Numbered from the stretch's first letter, positions 29,348 to 38,045 are shown. The stretch: DNA of 43,549 nt from Candidatus Thermoplasmatota archaeon (GCA_018814355.1 JAHIZT010000113.1:1-43549); one strand, 5' to 3'. The notes: generated from the letters alone by a model not told the origin. Program-made: numbers and translations.

Positions 29348-29941
29348 TTATTTGGTCGAGATTGTCTTGAGCCGGAACCTGTAGGCGTAAATCGATTCGA
29401 AGAACATGTGCTGTTCTTCGAGCATCTCGGAATCGTATCTCTCCCTCGCCGATTTCAGAACCGACATGAGCCCGCCCACGGACGATAGGATCATGAATAT
29501 TCTGCCTCCGGGAGATAGATGCTTCCATGCATCGTTGAGGAACTGGACCGCGGTCTCACATCCTTCGTCCCCACCGGACCATGCTCTCTCGATCCAGCTG
29601 GTCGAGGTGGTGGCGCCGGGAAGATACGGTGGGTTGAAGACGATCACGTCATAGTTACCCTGGACCTTTTCGAACAGGTCACTCTTGAATGTATCTATCC
29701 TGACAGAGTTCTTGGCGGCATTTCTCTTGGTGCACTCAACAGCGTGAGGGTTGACATCAGCGGCGGTTACTATCGCGCCTAGCTTCGCAGCATGTATCGA
29801 GAGCAAGCCCGTGCCTGGACCCATCTCCAGAAATCTTTCCTCCTGGCTCACGTCGACCACCTTTAAGAGGAGGTACGAATCATCGCTCGGGTTGTAGACC
29901 TCAGGCCCGACCTCGATCTCGATGGATGTGTCCAGCATCAC
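29348..29941 (-). CDS. HemK2/PrmC-like class I methyltransferase
   Basis: The 197-residue SAM-dependent methyltransferase has VYNPSDDSYLLLKVV at the N-terminus, the SAM-binding EMGPGTGLLSIHAAKLGA, and NPPYLP, the motif of enzymes methylating amide or amino nitrogen. Short length and the YxPxDDSxLL opening fit the HemK2 (Mtq2) branch, which methylates the Gln of the GGQ motif in release factor aRF1, or lysine in some substrates. Start is GTG 29941 or ATG 29938. It shares a TATA region (about 29975-29985) with the divergent rhomboid gene. Confidence 0.88.
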   Translation of the reverse strand: MMLDTSIEIEVGPEVYNPSDDSYLLLKVVDVSQEERFLEMGPGTGLLSIHAAKLGAIVTAADVNPHAVECTKRNAAKNSVRIDTFKSDLFEKVQGNYDVIVFNPPYLPGATTSTSWIERAWSGGDEGCETAVQFLNDAWKHLSPGGRIFMILSSVGGLMSVLKSARERYDSEMLEEQHMFFESIYAYRFRLKTISTK

Positions 29942-29974
29942 GGATGGGCATAGGCGCCGAAGCAGGCTTAAGGT

Positions 29975-29985
29975 TTTACTATACG
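29975..29985. promoter_or_regulatory. Shared TATA region of HemK2-like and rhomboid genes
   Basis: TTTACTATACG on the plus strand (CGTATAGTAAA on the minus) is the only AT-rich TATA-like element between the divergent genes. It lies about 40 bases from the methyltransferase start and 55 bases from the rhomboid start, so it may serve both directions. Confidence 0.4.
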
Positions 29986-30033
29986 TAGGTAATCACTGCA
30001 GAGCTAGCGCTGAGAAAGGAACCGGGTTAAGTC

Positions 30034-30891
30034 ATGGATGTCTGGGTAGCCGTAGTCTTGATTGCGATAGCCGTCAGCACAGCCTACTCTGCGTGGAGAC
30101 AGACCAGTTTCTCGATAATCGTGAGCGCGGCCTGCATGTTCGTGTTCATGGTCGAACTGATAGCTGACCAGATCACGACCGGTGGAATCTTGTCAGAGAT
30201 TGGGTTCATGCCAACGGACCTCACGCATCCAGCTTATCTCTACACTTTGTTGACTTCGATGTACGCTCACGCTAGCTTCCAGCACATCCTTTGGAACGTC
30301 ATCGGGCTCGTATTCATCGGAATGATATTCGAACAGAGGATAGGCGTTCGTCCTTTCATCTTGCTCTATTTCCTAAGCGGTCTTGTTGGCACCCTGGTGT
30401 TCGCTGCATTGCATTGGAATAGCGCCGCCCTGGTGGTTGGTGCCTCGGGAGCCATCAGTGGGGTCCTTGGCGGTTCTGCCAGGCTGTTCCCGAACGAGCG
30501 GATTTCATTATTCTTCCTGCCTCCTATGTCGGTCTGGGGCATTGTGGGAATATTCGTGCTAATCCAGATACTGATAGTCCTTACATCGTCGCACATCGCA
30601 TTCGAAGCTCATCTTGGCGGCTTGGCCGCTGGTATTCTGCTCGCTCCCTTCATCAAGAAGATCCCTCTGCAAGACAGAGCGAAGAAGATGATAGCACCGC
30701 CTTCCCTCCGTAGACTCGCCACCACTCCCGAATTGGAATCGCTACTTCAAAGAATAGAGAAGGAAGAGGTGCCTGATGTCAAGAGCGCTTGGATAGAGCA
30801 TTTCCTTTCAAAGGCGAAGTGTCCTCATTGCGGATCGCCCCTTAAGACCACGAAGGAGGCCATTGTATGCGAGAAGGGACATCTCATATGA
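30034..30891 (+). CDS. Rhomboid-family intramembrane serine protease with C-terminal zinc ribbon
   Basis: The 285-residue membrane protein has six predicted helices. Catalytic serine is in GASGAISG (around residue 138-145) and the catalytic histidine in AFEAHLGGLAAG (around 195). The family motif HILWNVIGLVFIG is also present. After the membrane domain come about 60 cytosolic residues ending in KCPHCGSPLKTTKEAIVC-EKGH, a degenerate zinc ribbon (CxxC...CxxxH). It probably cleaves membrane proteins within the bilayer. Its stop overlaps the start of the next gene (ATGA), indicating coupling to the metallo-hydrolase. Confidence 0.92.
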   Translation: MDVWVAVVLIAIAVSTAYSAWRQTSFSIIVSAACMFVFMVELIADQITTGGILSEIGFMPTDLTHPAYLYTLLTSMYAHASFQHILWNVIGLVFIGMIFEQRIGVRPFILLYFLSGLVGTLVFAALHWNSAALVVGASGAISGVLGGSARLFPNERISLFFLPPMSVWGIVGIFVLIQILIVLTSSHIAFEAHLGGLAAGILLAPFIKKIPLQDRAKKMIAPPSLRRLATTPELESLLQRIEKEEVPDVKSAWIEHFLSKAKCPHCGSPLKTTKEAIVCEKGHLI

Positions 30892-31475
30892 GTGACACGC
30901 GTGCACGCGTGGTGGTCGTGCGCGAGGGGTTCATCGTCCGCGAAGGTCCGGAGATTAAGGATGCGTCCTCAAGCGTCTCGTTGGTTGAGAGCGGTGGGCA
31001 GCGCCTGATCGTCGATACAGGGTCGCCGCGTGACTGCACCGCTCTTCGATCGGCCCTTGGCGATTTAGGGGTGCCGATTGACAGCATAAAGCATCTTGTC
31101 AACACCCACCTGCACATTGACCATGTCGGATGCAACTACTTGTTCAGAAACGCAAGGACCTATGCGCATGCGCTGGAATCTCCGCCTGTCGGTACGGTCA
31201 AGATAACCGAATCACTCGCGGTCCTGCCAGGGGTCACAATCATTCCGACCCCCGGCCACTCGTACGGCAGCATAACGGTCCTCGTGGACGGCCCGAAGCG
31301 GTATGCTATGTGTGGTGACGCAATCCCCACGCGGGAGAACTATCAGAAACATGTCCCCCCGTTCATCAATGTGGATCCCAAGCTGGCGTTGAAGAGCATG
31401 GACGCGATCACCAGTTACGCAGATGTCATCGTTCCGGGCCATGGCGCCCCTTTCTATGTCGTTAGAAAGAAGTAA
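30888..31475 (+). CDS. Metallo-beta-lactamase fold hydrolase
   Basis: The 195-residue protein has the zinc ligands THLHIDHVG (HxHxDH), TPGHSYGS, CGDAIPT and PGHGAP in the order expected for this fold. It belongs among small MBLAC1/glyoxalase-II-like hydrolases; the substrate cannot be assigned. Start is ATG 30888, which overlaps the rhomboid stop by four bases. An in-frame ATG at 30867 lies inside the rhomboid gene and adds residues not expected in the family. It is cytoplasmic, with no signal peptide. Confidence 0.92.
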   Translation: MSDTRARVVVVREGFIVREGPEIKDASSSVSLVESGGQRLIVDTGSPRDCTALRSALGDLGVPIDSIKHLVNTHLHIDHVGCNYLFRNARTYAHALESPPVGTVKITESLAVLPGVTIIPTPGHSYGSITVLVDGPKRYAMCGDAIPTRENYQKHVPPFINVDPKLALKSMDAITSYADVIVPGHGAPFYVVRKK

Positions 31476-31502
31476 GACGCACTAGTGCAATCCCTTGGTG
31501 TC

Positions 31503-32105
31503 ATGACCGTCCCAACGTCTATTCTCGTAGAATGCCCAATCTGCCGGAAGGAAACGATGCACGAAGTGCTCTCTGGGAAGCTAGGAGGTAAGACTCAGAC
31601 AGTCCTGGATTCGACAGTTCGATGCAGAGAGTGCGGACAGGTCCACCACGCTATCATGAAGGCAGAAAAGCCAATCGCATTGCCGGTCATCATCAGCTGG
31701 CTCGAGAAGTCTGAGAGGTCCTCTATCATCCTTGGTCCCGATGAGGCCCTTTCAGTAGACGACGAGGTGATGTGCGGAGATAACCCTGTGCTCGTGACAT
31801 CGATAGAGTCTAATGGCGCTCGCGTGAGCAAGGCCAAGGCAAGAGAAATACAGACTGTTTGGGGGAAGAAGTTCGACAAGGTAAGAGTCCCTGTTTCCGT
31901 CAGCCATCTCGGCAAGAGCTATCCCGAGCACATCCTTGCTGTCCCAGATGAGGAATTCTTCATAGGCGACATACTCGAAGTCGGAAAGCGCGAGGTCGTG
32001 ATCCATGCTATCAAGATCAAGGACAAGTCTCTCAGGACTGGTGGAGCTGCCGCGAGGGACATAGTCAGGGTGTACGCGAGCATCGTCAGAAGGACTTCTA
32101 CCTGA
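31503..32105 (+). CDS. HVO_0476-type zinc-finger protein
   Basis: The 200-residue protein begins MTVPTSILVECPICRKETMHEVL and has a second knuckle CRECGQVHH, giving one N-terminal zinc site. The rest (IISWLEKSERSSIIL, DEEFFIGDILEVGKREVVIHAIKIKDKSLR, ARDIVRVYASIVRR) matches the archaeal COG1326/HVO_0476 family. Its function is not known; zinc ribbon plus beta-rich body suggests a nucleic-acid or translation-related role. The ATG at 31503 is chosen because the family begins here. It follows the metallo-hydrolase by 27 bases. Confidence 0.85.
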   Translation: MTVPTSILVECPICRKETMHEVLSGKLGGKTQTVLDSTVRCRECGQVHHAIMKAEKPIALPVIISWLEKSERSSIILGPDEALSVDDEVMCGDNPVLVTSIESNGARVSKAKAREIQTVWGKKFDKVRVPVSVSHLGKSYPEHILAVPDEEFFIGDILEVGKREVVIHAIKIKDKSLRTGGAAARDIVRVYASIVRRTST

Positions 32106-32145
32106 GCGTACAAGTCCGCCATCAAGCTTTAGGATGGTGGAGAAC

Positions 32146-32811
32146 ATGTCCTGGTCGATGTCTGATCTCGAGGAGGAGCGCAACTGGCTGGTCGACAACC
32201 TGGTCAGACGAGGATACGTTACCAGTGAGGCTGTCGAGAGGGCGATGAGACGCGTTCCCAGGGAGGAGTTCCTGCCCCAGGTCATCAGGAGTGAGGCGTA
32301 CGTTGATAGTCCGCTGCCGATAGGCGAAGGCCAGACCATATCCGCTCCGCACATGGTTGCCATTATGGCCGAGCAGCTGGACCTGAGCCCTGGGCATAAG
32401 ATCCTCGAAATAGGTGCGGGTTCGGGATATCACGCAGCTGTATGCGCAGAGCTCATCGCCCCTGACGGTCATGTCTACACTATCGAGAGGATAGCATCTT
32501 TGGCGACCTTTGCCGAGGATAACCTGAAGAGGACTGGATATGGCGACCTGGTGACAGTCATTTTCGGCGATGGCACGAAGGGGCTCGCCGACAAGGCACC
32601 CTTTGACAGGATATTCGTGGCTGCTGGAGCGCCAGACATCCCCGCCCCGCTGACCGACCAGCTCGCAGACGGCGGCAAGCTGCTCGTGCCAGTCGGTGGA
32701 CGCTATTACCAGGATCTCATCAAGGTGGAACGGAAGGGTAAGAAGCTTATCAAAGAGAACATGGGCGGCTGCGTATTTGTGCCTTTGATAGGCGAGTACG
32801 GCTACAGATGA
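32146..32811 (+). CDS. pcm: Protein-L-isoaspartate O-methyltransferase
   Basis: The 221-residue enzyme methylates isoaspartyl residues for protein repair. Motifs are PLPIGEGQTISAPHMVAIM, the SAM-binding ILEIGAGSGYHAAVCAEL and the closing KLLVPVGGRYYQDL. ATG 32146 is preferred because GGTG lies six bases before it. ATG 32134 adds four residues and ATG 32158 removes four. It is at the end of the plus-strand run that begins with the rhomboid gene, 40 bases after the HVO_0476 gene. Its stop lies one base from the convergent HAD gene. Confidence 0.94.
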   Translation: MSWSMSDLEEERNWLVDNLVRRGYVTSEAVERAMRRVPREEFLPQVIRSEAYVDSPLPIGEGQTISAPHMVAIMAEQLDLSPGHKILEIGAGSGYHAAVCAELIAPDGHVYTIERIASLATFAEDNLKRTGYGDLVTVIFGDGTKGLADKAPFDRIFVAAGAPDIPAPLTDQLADGGKLLVPVGGRYYQDLIKVERKGKKLIKENMGGCVFVPLIGEYGYR

Positions 32812-32812
32812 T

Positions 32813-33454
32813 TCAGGGCCGAATGAACTGGAGAATCATCGACAGATCTTTCTGTTGGACTACCACCTGAGCACTGGTCCTCACGAAGTCGTCTGATGGC
32901 TGGAACGCGATCCCCAAGCCAGCCCTCCTGAACATGGAAACATCGTATCTCGAGTTCCCAACTGCCACAACGTCCTTCGTCTGGACCTTCATGGTATTCG
33001 CCACCTCGGTGACTGCATCTCCCTTGTCCATCAGCTTCACTCTGAGTATGCCTTCGCCTGAGAGCCTGCCAGCCCCGTCCTTGACGAGTCCGTTCGCGAG
33101 CTGGGCGTCGACTCCGAGCTCCTTTGAGATCCTCTCAGCGAGCAGGTCGATACCTGCAGAGACTATAGCCGTCCCGATGCCTATCCTCTTCAACTCTCGA
33201 ATGGTTCTGTGCGCTCCAGGCATTATCGGCACATCGTTCAAGATCTCTCTGATGCAAGCCTCGGTGACATCTGGCTCCGTTTTCTTCCAGAGGTCGATGT
33301 CCCTTCGGATGAATTCCAGGTCGTCTATCTCTCCCCTCAGGTAGGCGTAGAGCGAATGGTCGTTGTTGACCCCGAAATGCTTGTGAACGTGGACCCATGA
33401 GCTCTCAGTGTCCGCGAGAACGCCGTCCATGTCAAACACTACCAGCCTAGCCAC
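32813..33454 (-). CDS. HAD-superfamily phosphatase (phosphoserine phosphatase-like)
   Basis: The 213-residue protein carries the four HAD motifs: VFDMDGVLAD with the nucleophilic Asp, VSAG, the lysine in KLMDKGDAV, and GNSRYDVSMF. Cap and order resemble SerB-like archaeal phosphatases, but the second motif residue and cap do not allow a firm substrate assignment. GTG 33454 is chosen over TTG 33472 because a TATA-like TTTTAATAA is centred 26 bases upstream and no Shine-Dalgarno is present, indicating a leaderless start. It is divergent from the TraB-like gene and shares its promoter region. Confidence 0.86.
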   Translation of the reverse strand: MARLVVFDMDGVLADTESSWVHVHKHFGVNNDHSLYAYLRGEIDDLEFIRRDIDLWKKTEPDVTEACIREILNDVPIMPGAHRTIRELKRIGIGTAIVSAGIDLLAERISKELGVDAQLANGLVKDGAGRLSGEGILRVKLMDKGDAVTEVANTMKVQTKDVVAVGNSRYDVSMFRRAGLGIAFQPSDDFVRTSAQVVVQQKDLSMILQFIRP

Positions 33455-33476
33455 GACCTTCGGATGGCACAAGGCT

Positions 33477-33484
33477 TATTAAAA
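33477..33484. promoter_or_regulatory. Bidirectional TATA element between HAD and TraB-like genes
   Basis: TTATTAAAA reads as a TATA-like box on both strands and lies 26 bases from the HAD start and about 29 bases from the TraB-like start. No second element was seen in the 54-base gap, so one site may serve both genes. Confidence 0.45.
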
Positions 33485-33508
33485 GCATGCCGTCATGGTG
33501 GTGGTCTA

Positions 33509-34210
33509 ATGATAACACTCATAGGCGTCGGCCACGTGTTTGCCATCTCCGAGAACGTTAAGGAGATAATCCGCTCGAAGCGTCCGGAGGTCGTGTGCCT
33601 CGAGCTGGATCCCGCACGATACAATGCGCTGGTCCAGAAAGAGCATACGGGCGCCGCGCCTCTTCAATACAAGTTGCTCGCCTATTTCCAGAGGCGGATG
33701 GCGGACAAGTTCGGGACGGAGGTCGGAGACGAGATGATGGCCGCCGTCGGCGCGGCCCAAGAGGTCGGTGCGAGAGTCGCTCTTATCGATCTTGACGCTG
33801 GCCGAGTCTTCTCACAGCTTTGGAAGCGCATGTCCATGAAGGAGAGGATCAACCTTCTCTGGGGCGGGTTCGCGGGGCTGTTCGTCTCCAAGAAGGTGGT
33901 GGAGAAGGAGATGGACAAATACGAGGGGAACGAGGAGCAGTATCTCGAAACCCTCGGCGAGGGCTTCCCGACGATCAAGGAGGTCCTGATAGACGACAGG
34001 AACAAGCACATGGCGCAGCAGCTGTCGTCTCTTGCCGCGCAGCACAAGAACATCATCGCCGTGGTAGGGGATGGACACATCTCAGGCATACTGGCTTCAC
34101 TTGGGGCGACTGAAGTGGAGACCGTTAGGTTGAAGGACATACGGGCCGGGAAGATTGTGAATCGTGATGCCTCAGAGCACACGACGACATTCTGGTACAA
34201 CAGCCCCTGA
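33509..34210 (+). CDS. TraB/PrgY-family protein, soluble domain only
   Basis: The 233-residue protein starts MITLIGVGHVFAISENVKEI and has the conserved GxxH, ELDPARYNAL, DLDAGRVFSQLW, DDRNKHMA and GDGHISGI motifs of the TraB/PrgY/GumN-type fold, which has been likened to metallo-hydrolases. Many archaeal TraB proteins carry further C-terminal membrane helices, which are absent here. Function is uncertain. ATG 33509 follows GGTGGTGGTC; the open frame to 33464 is not supported by similarity. Confidence 0.82.
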   Translation: MITLIGVGHVFAISENVKEIIRSKRPEVVCLELDPARYNALVQKEHTGAAPLQYKLLAYFQRRMADKFGTEVGDEMMAAVGAAQEVGARVALIDLDAGRVFSQLWKRMSMKERINLLWGGFAGLFVSKKVVEKEMDKYEGNEEQYLETLGEGFPTIKEVLIDDRNKHMAQQLSSLAAQHKNIIAVVGDGHISGILASLGATEVETVRLKDIRAGKIVNRDASEHTTTFWYNSP

Positions 34211-34212
34211 AA

Positions 34213-34221
34213 AGCATATAG
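34213..34221 (+). promoter_or_regulatory. TATA-like element of thyX
   Basis: GCATATAGA just after the TraB-like stop lies about 45 bases before the TTG at 34262. It would give a leader of about 20 bases containing the GGTG used by thyX. Confidence 0.4.
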
Positions 34222-34261
34222 AGTGAGAACGCCCTTTCGAGAAAGCTCAGTTGGTGCACAT

Positions 34262-34978
34262 TTGAAGGTCGTGCTTCTGAACTACACGAAGGTTCCAGAC
34301 AGGATATGCGCCGCGGCGGCCCAATCATGCTACTCGGAGAAGGGCGCTTCGCAGCTGTTCGACGAGACGACGGACGAGCGTGCGAAGAAGATGATCAAGA
34401 AAGTGGTCGGTATGGGCCATCTATCGGTAGTCGAACACGCGTACTTTACATTCAGCGTTGAAGGCGTCTCTCGCTCCATGACCCACCAGCTCGTGAGGCA
34501 CAGGGTTGCCTCATACTCCCAGCAGAGCCAGAGGTATGTGAGCATGGACAAGGCCGAGTACGTTCTGCCGCCATCGATCCGCGAAGATCCTGAAGCTAGG
34601 ATGGTGTTCAAGAAATCCATGGACGACTCGTGGAAGGCCTACAGACAGCTAGCGAAGAAGGTCCCGAAGGAGGACGCGAGGTATGTACTCCCGAACGCGT
34701 GCAACACGAACATCACTGTGACGATGAATGCTCGCGAGCTCTGGCACTTCTTCAGTCTGAGGTGTTGTCGGAGGGCCCAGTGGGAGATACGCTTGGTCGC
34801 ATGGAGGATGTTGGCGGAAGCCAAGAAGGCAGCTCCCATTCTGTTCGAGAACGCGGGTCCGGGATGCTTCCGCGGGCCATGTCCTGAGGGCGAATACGCA
34901 TGTGGTAAACCTTACAAGAAGGGTGAAACGCCATCAGATGATGAGGTACTGGTAGAGAGTCTGAAACCGGTTGCATAA
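34262..34978 (+). CDS. thyX: Flavin-dependent thymidylate synthase
   Basis: The 238-residue enzyme makes dTMP from dUMP using FAD and methylene-tetrahydrofolate. The ThyX signature RHR-x7-S is present as RHRVASYSQQS, followed by RYV, with the C-terminal substrate-binding arginine in LRCCRRAQWEIR. The TTG at 34262 (MKVVLLNYT) is chosen because GGTG lies five bases upstream. A GTG at 34223 would add 13 unrelated residues. The C-terminus contains a short cysteine group (GCFRGPCPEGEYAC). ThyX rather than ThyA implies that dTMP synthesis here is flavin-dependent. Confidence 0.96.
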   Translation: MKVVLLNYTKVPDRICAAAAQSCYSEKGASQLFDETTDERAKKMIKKVVGMGHLSVVEHAYFTFSVEGVSRSMTHQLVRHRVASYSQQSQRYVSMDKAEYVLPPSIREDPEARMVFKKSMDDSWKAYRQLAKKVPKEDARYVLPNACNTNITVTMNARELWHFFSLRCCRRAQWEIRLVAWRMLAEAKKAAPILFENAGPGCFRGPCPEGEYACGKPYKKGETPSDDEVLVESLKPVA

Positions 34979-35054
34979 GCCATTCGACCGTCAACAGAGC
35001 TTAATCCAGATGGTTCCAGACAGTTCAACTTCCTACCCAACCATCTCCAAAAAC

Positions 35055-35062
35055 CATATATA
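35055..35062 (+). promoter_or_regulatory. TATA box of rps17e
   Basis: CATATATA is centred 40 bases before the S17e ATG, with GGTGAG eight bases before the start. The leader is therefore short, about 15 bases. Confidence 0.55.
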
Positions 35063-35097
35063 GGCCCTTCCCCTACCGAGGCTAAACCGGTGAGCCT

Positions 35098-35289
35098 ATG
35101 GGCAACATAAGACCGACATACATCAAGAGGGTAGCCATCGAACTGGTCCAGAGATATCCGGAGCAGTTCACCAGTGACTACCAGCACAACAAGATGATGG
35201 TGTCTAAGCTCACCGATGTGCGCTACATCTCGATGAGGAACAAGATCGCAGGTTACGTCACGAGATACAGGACGCACTACGAGGCCTAG
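35098..35289 (+). CDS. rps17e: Ribosomal protein S17e
   Basis: The 63-residue protein MGNIRPTYIKRVAIELV... matches archaeal S17e over its full length (usual 60-70 residues), with KLTDVRYISMRNKIAGYVTR in the middle to C-terminal part. It is a component of the small ribosomal subunit. It has its own TATA box and Shine-Dalgarno and is not part of a ribosomal protein cluster here. Confidence 0.95.
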   Translation: MGNIRPTYIKRVAIELVQRYPEQFTSDYQHNKMMVSKLTDVRYISMRNKIAGYVTRYRTHYEA

Positions 35290-35374
35290 ACAACCTCTGC
35301 ATTACCTGTTCACTTTTCCGCTTTCAGCCGCAAGAAGATATGTCTATAGATGCGATTCGACCGGTGAGTAACCT

Positions 35375-36355
35375 ATGGAGCCTGCCGTTGAGACCAGATC
35401 GCTGACGAGGGTGTTCAACCCGAAAAAGAAGAAAGAGGGCAAATCAGTGCGTGCCCTGGACTCCGTCAACCTCAAGATCGAGAGGGGAGAGCGGTTCGGC
35501 CTCCTCGGGCCGAACGGCGCCGGCAAGACCACGCTTCTGAAGATACTCAGCACACTCCTCCTACCGACTTCAGGCAAGGCATTCGTCTCGGGTTTCGATG
35601 TAGAGAACGAGTTCGTGGAGGTCCGCAAGAGGATAAACATGGTTTCCGGGGGCGAGATCTCGGGCTACGGCCTTCTGACGGTTCGGGAGAACCTGTGGAT
35701 GTTCTCGCAGTTCTACGGCATCAAGAGCGCCGTCGCATACGAGCGCATCGACGACATGCTCAGTAAGTTCGGCATGCTCGACAAGAGAACGGAGAAGGTG
35801 AGGACGCTATCGACCGGCCAGAGGCAGAAGATGAACGTGATCCGGGGGTTCGTGACCGACCCCGAGATACTCTTCCTCGACGAACCCACGCTCGGTCTGG
35901 ATGTCAATGCGAGCAGGGTCATAAGGGACTTCATCGTAGACTGGGTCCGCAAGAAGGACAGGGACAAGACGGTCCTCCTCACGACCCACTACATGGCGGA
36001 GGCCGACCAGCTATGCGACAGGATCGCGATAATCGACGACGGGAGGATCCTCGCATGCGACACTCCCGAGAATCTCAAGAAGCTGGTGAAGGCGAGCACG
36101 ACTCTGAAACTCGACGTCACCACGCTGAAGGACAAGCGTGTCCTTGACACCATCCCCGGTATCGAGAAGTTCACTTCGACGGACGATTTGGAGAACAACA
36201 TCACAAGCCTCAGGTTCGTGCTCAACGACGACTCCGCGGTCTCGGACATCGTATCGGGAGTCATAAGGGGCGGGTCGAAGATACTCGCGCTCAGAAAGAC
36301 TGAGCCAACGCTTGAGGACGTGTTCATCAAGCTCGTGGGGAAGGGGTTCGAGTGA
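35375..36355 (+). CDS. ABC transporter ATP-binding protein (ABC-2 exporter)
   Basis: The 326-residue ATPase has Walker A GPNGAGKTT, the signature LSTGQRQKM (a Q-rich LSGGQ variant typical of ABC-2/DrrA-type exporters), Walker B EILFLDEPTLGLD, and the H-loop LLTTHYMAE. The C-terminal 90 residues form the DrrA-type regulatory tail. A KKKKEGK insertion lies after the first strand. GGTGAG precedes the ATG, and TATA-like CTATAG lies near 35346. Its stop overlaps the first permease gene, so the three genes form one operon. The cargo is not predictable. Confidence 0.95.
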   Translation: MEPAVETRSLTRVFNPKKKKEGKSVRALDSVNLKIERGERFGLLGPNGAGKTTLLKILSTLLLPTSGKAFVSGFDVENEFVEVRKRINMVSGGEISGYGLLTVRENLWMFSQFYGIKSAVAYERIDDMLSKFGMLDKRTEKVRTLSTGQRQKMNVIRGFVTDPEILFLDEPTLGLDVNASRVIRDFIVDWVRKKDRDKTVLLTTHYMAEADQLCDRIAIIDDGRILACDTPENLKKLVKASTTLKLDVTTLKDKRVLDTIPGIEKFTSTDDLENNITSLRFVLNDDSAVSDIVSGVIRGGSKILALRKTEPTLEDVFIKLVGKGFE

Positions 36356-37176
36356 GTGAGAGCTGGATCATTCAGAACCTCAGAGCGGTGCGCGGTCGGG
36401 CATATCCGAGGATCCTGGGCGCGCAGCGAGAGCCGAGCTGGATATTCTTTGATGTGGTTCTGCCGCTTCTAGGGGTCGCCGCCTATGTCTATGTCTACAA
36501 GTTCATGAACGCCCCATCCGAATTTGTCGGTTTCGTCATCCTTGGCGGGGCCATGGCGGCCTTCTGGCTCAACATTCTCTGGAGCATGGCGTCGCAGCTT
36601 TATTGGGAGAAGGAGACGGGGAACCTGTCTCTGTACCTCATAGCTCCTGTCTCGAGGTTGTCGATCCTAGCGGGCATGGCCGTCGGTGGACTATTTTTCA
36701 CGACTCTACGCGCGTCCTCCACTCTCATCATCGGCATAGTGGTGTTCAATGTGACGCTCTCGTTGTCAAGCCCGATCATGTTGATCGCAGTCTTCACGGT
36801 GACGATGATCGCCCTCTACGGCATGGGCATGATGTTCGCCTCGCTCTACCTGTTGTTCGGCCGCGAAGCCTATCACCTGTCGAGTCTGATGACAGAACCG
36901 ATATACCTCGCGTCCGGGTTATATTTCCCCGTCAAGGCCCTGGGATATTGGGCCGCTGCCGGTGCGTCGATAATACCGATCACCCTTGGGCTGGACGGTC
37001 TGAGGCAGCTGTTTTATCCATCAACCAGCGCGGAGTACGGTTTCCTACCAGTCGAGCTTGAACTGGTCATACTTGCCGGGCTCTCCGTGCTCTTCCTATT
37101 TCTGTCCAAGCTGTCGCTCGATTACATGGAGAAGCTGGGAAAGACCACCGGGAGGCTGACCTTGAGATGGCAGTGA
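36352..37176 (+). CDS. ABC-2 type permease, first subunit
   Basis: The 274-residue membrane protein has six predicted helices and the ABC-2 signature region (TLRASSTLIIGIVVFNVTL; SLMTEPIYLASGLYFPVKALG). It starts at GTG 36352, overlapping the ATPase stop by four bases (GTGA). It ends ten bases inside the second permease gene. The two permease subunits differ in sequence, so the exporter probably works as a heterodimer with the upstream ATPase. Confidence 0.9.
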   Translation: MSESWIIQNLRAVRGRAYPRILGAQREPSWIFFDVVLPLLGVAAYVYVYKFMNAPSEFVGFVILGGAMAAFWLNILWSMASQLYWEKETGNLSLYLIAPVSRLSILAGMAVGGLFFTTLRASSTLIIGIVVFNVTLSLSSPIMLIAVFTVTMIALYGMGMMFASLYLLFGREAYHLSSLMTEPIYLASGLYFPVKALGYWAAAGASIIPITLGLDGLRQLFYPSTSAEYGFLPVELELVILAGLSVLFLFLSKLSLDYMEKLGKTTGRLTLRWQ

Positions 37177-38030
37177 GAGGCGACATCAGGACCTTCAAGA
37201 ACGCTGCCTGGCTCGGCTGGCAGATGGAGGCCAACTGGACCGATCCTTTTCTCTTCGCCACCTATTCGATCGTCAAGCCCATCGCCGGAACTCTCATCCT
37301 GGTGTTCATGTACCTCGTGATAACAGACGGGAAGACCGATACCCTGTTCTTCTCCTACATGTACGTCGGCAACGCGTTCTACATGTATGTGGCGGATGTG
37401 CTGTTCGGGGTCACGTGGGTGATTCACGACGACCGGGAACATTACATGACCCTGAAGCAGGTCTACATCGCTCCGATAAGCTTCTACATGTACATCTTCG
37501 GCAGGGCGGCCATCAAGATAGCCATCACATCGATCGGAGTGCTCCTCACTCTTATCTTCGGCGTGCTAGTCCTAGGGGTGGACATCAACTTCGGGGCTAT
37601 CGATTGGCCGATTTTCGTCCTCGCGCTCATCCTGGGTCTAGCATGCATATGCATTATGGGCCTGGCGCTCGGCGGAATATCGTTCCTTACAGCGAAGCAC
37701 GGTCAGGGAATCAACGAGGGGGTTGCGGGCATCTTCTTTGTCCTGGCCGGAGTTATCTTTCCCATCACCATTCTGCCTGGCTGGGCACAGTCGATCTCGA
37801 GACTGTTGCCGATCACCTACTGGATGGAGGCGGTCAGACGAGGGCTGGAGCCGGCCGTCATCGCGGGTCTTCCTGGTTCCACAGGCCTCCAGGATTTCAG
37901 CAATCTGCAGCTGATGCTCGCATTGTTGTTCTCGACGGTCGCGTTCCTATTCATCTCACATAGCATCTTCAAGTACGCCGACAAGGTGGCGCGCCGAAAG
38001 GGCAAGATAGACTGGACGAGCGCGTATTGA
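37167..38030 (+). CDS. ABC-2 type permease, second subunit
   Basis: The 287-residue membrane protein has six predicted helices. The segment EGVAGIFFVLAGVIFPITILPGW followed by ISRLLPITYWMEAVRRG is the typical last periplasm-side loop of ABC-2 permeases. It overlaps the preceding permease by ten bases and closes the operon. A short GGTAG-T-rich-CTACC hairpin follows. Confidence 0.9.
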   Translation: MAVRGDIRTFKNAAWLGWQMEANWTDPFLFATYSIVKPIAGTLILVFMYLVITDGKTDTLFFSYMYVGNAFYMYVADVLFGVTWVIHDDREHYMTLKQVYIAPISFYMYIFGRAAIKIAITSIGVLLTLIFGVLVLGVDINFGAIDWPIFVLALILGLACICIMGLALGGISFLTAKHGQGINEGVAGIFFVLAGVIFPITILPGWAQSISRLLPITYWMEAVRRGLEPAVIAGLPGSTGLQDFSNLQLMLALLFSTVAFLFISHSIFKYADKVARRKGKIDWTSAY

Positions 38031-38045
38031 CCTCAGCTGGTCCAT

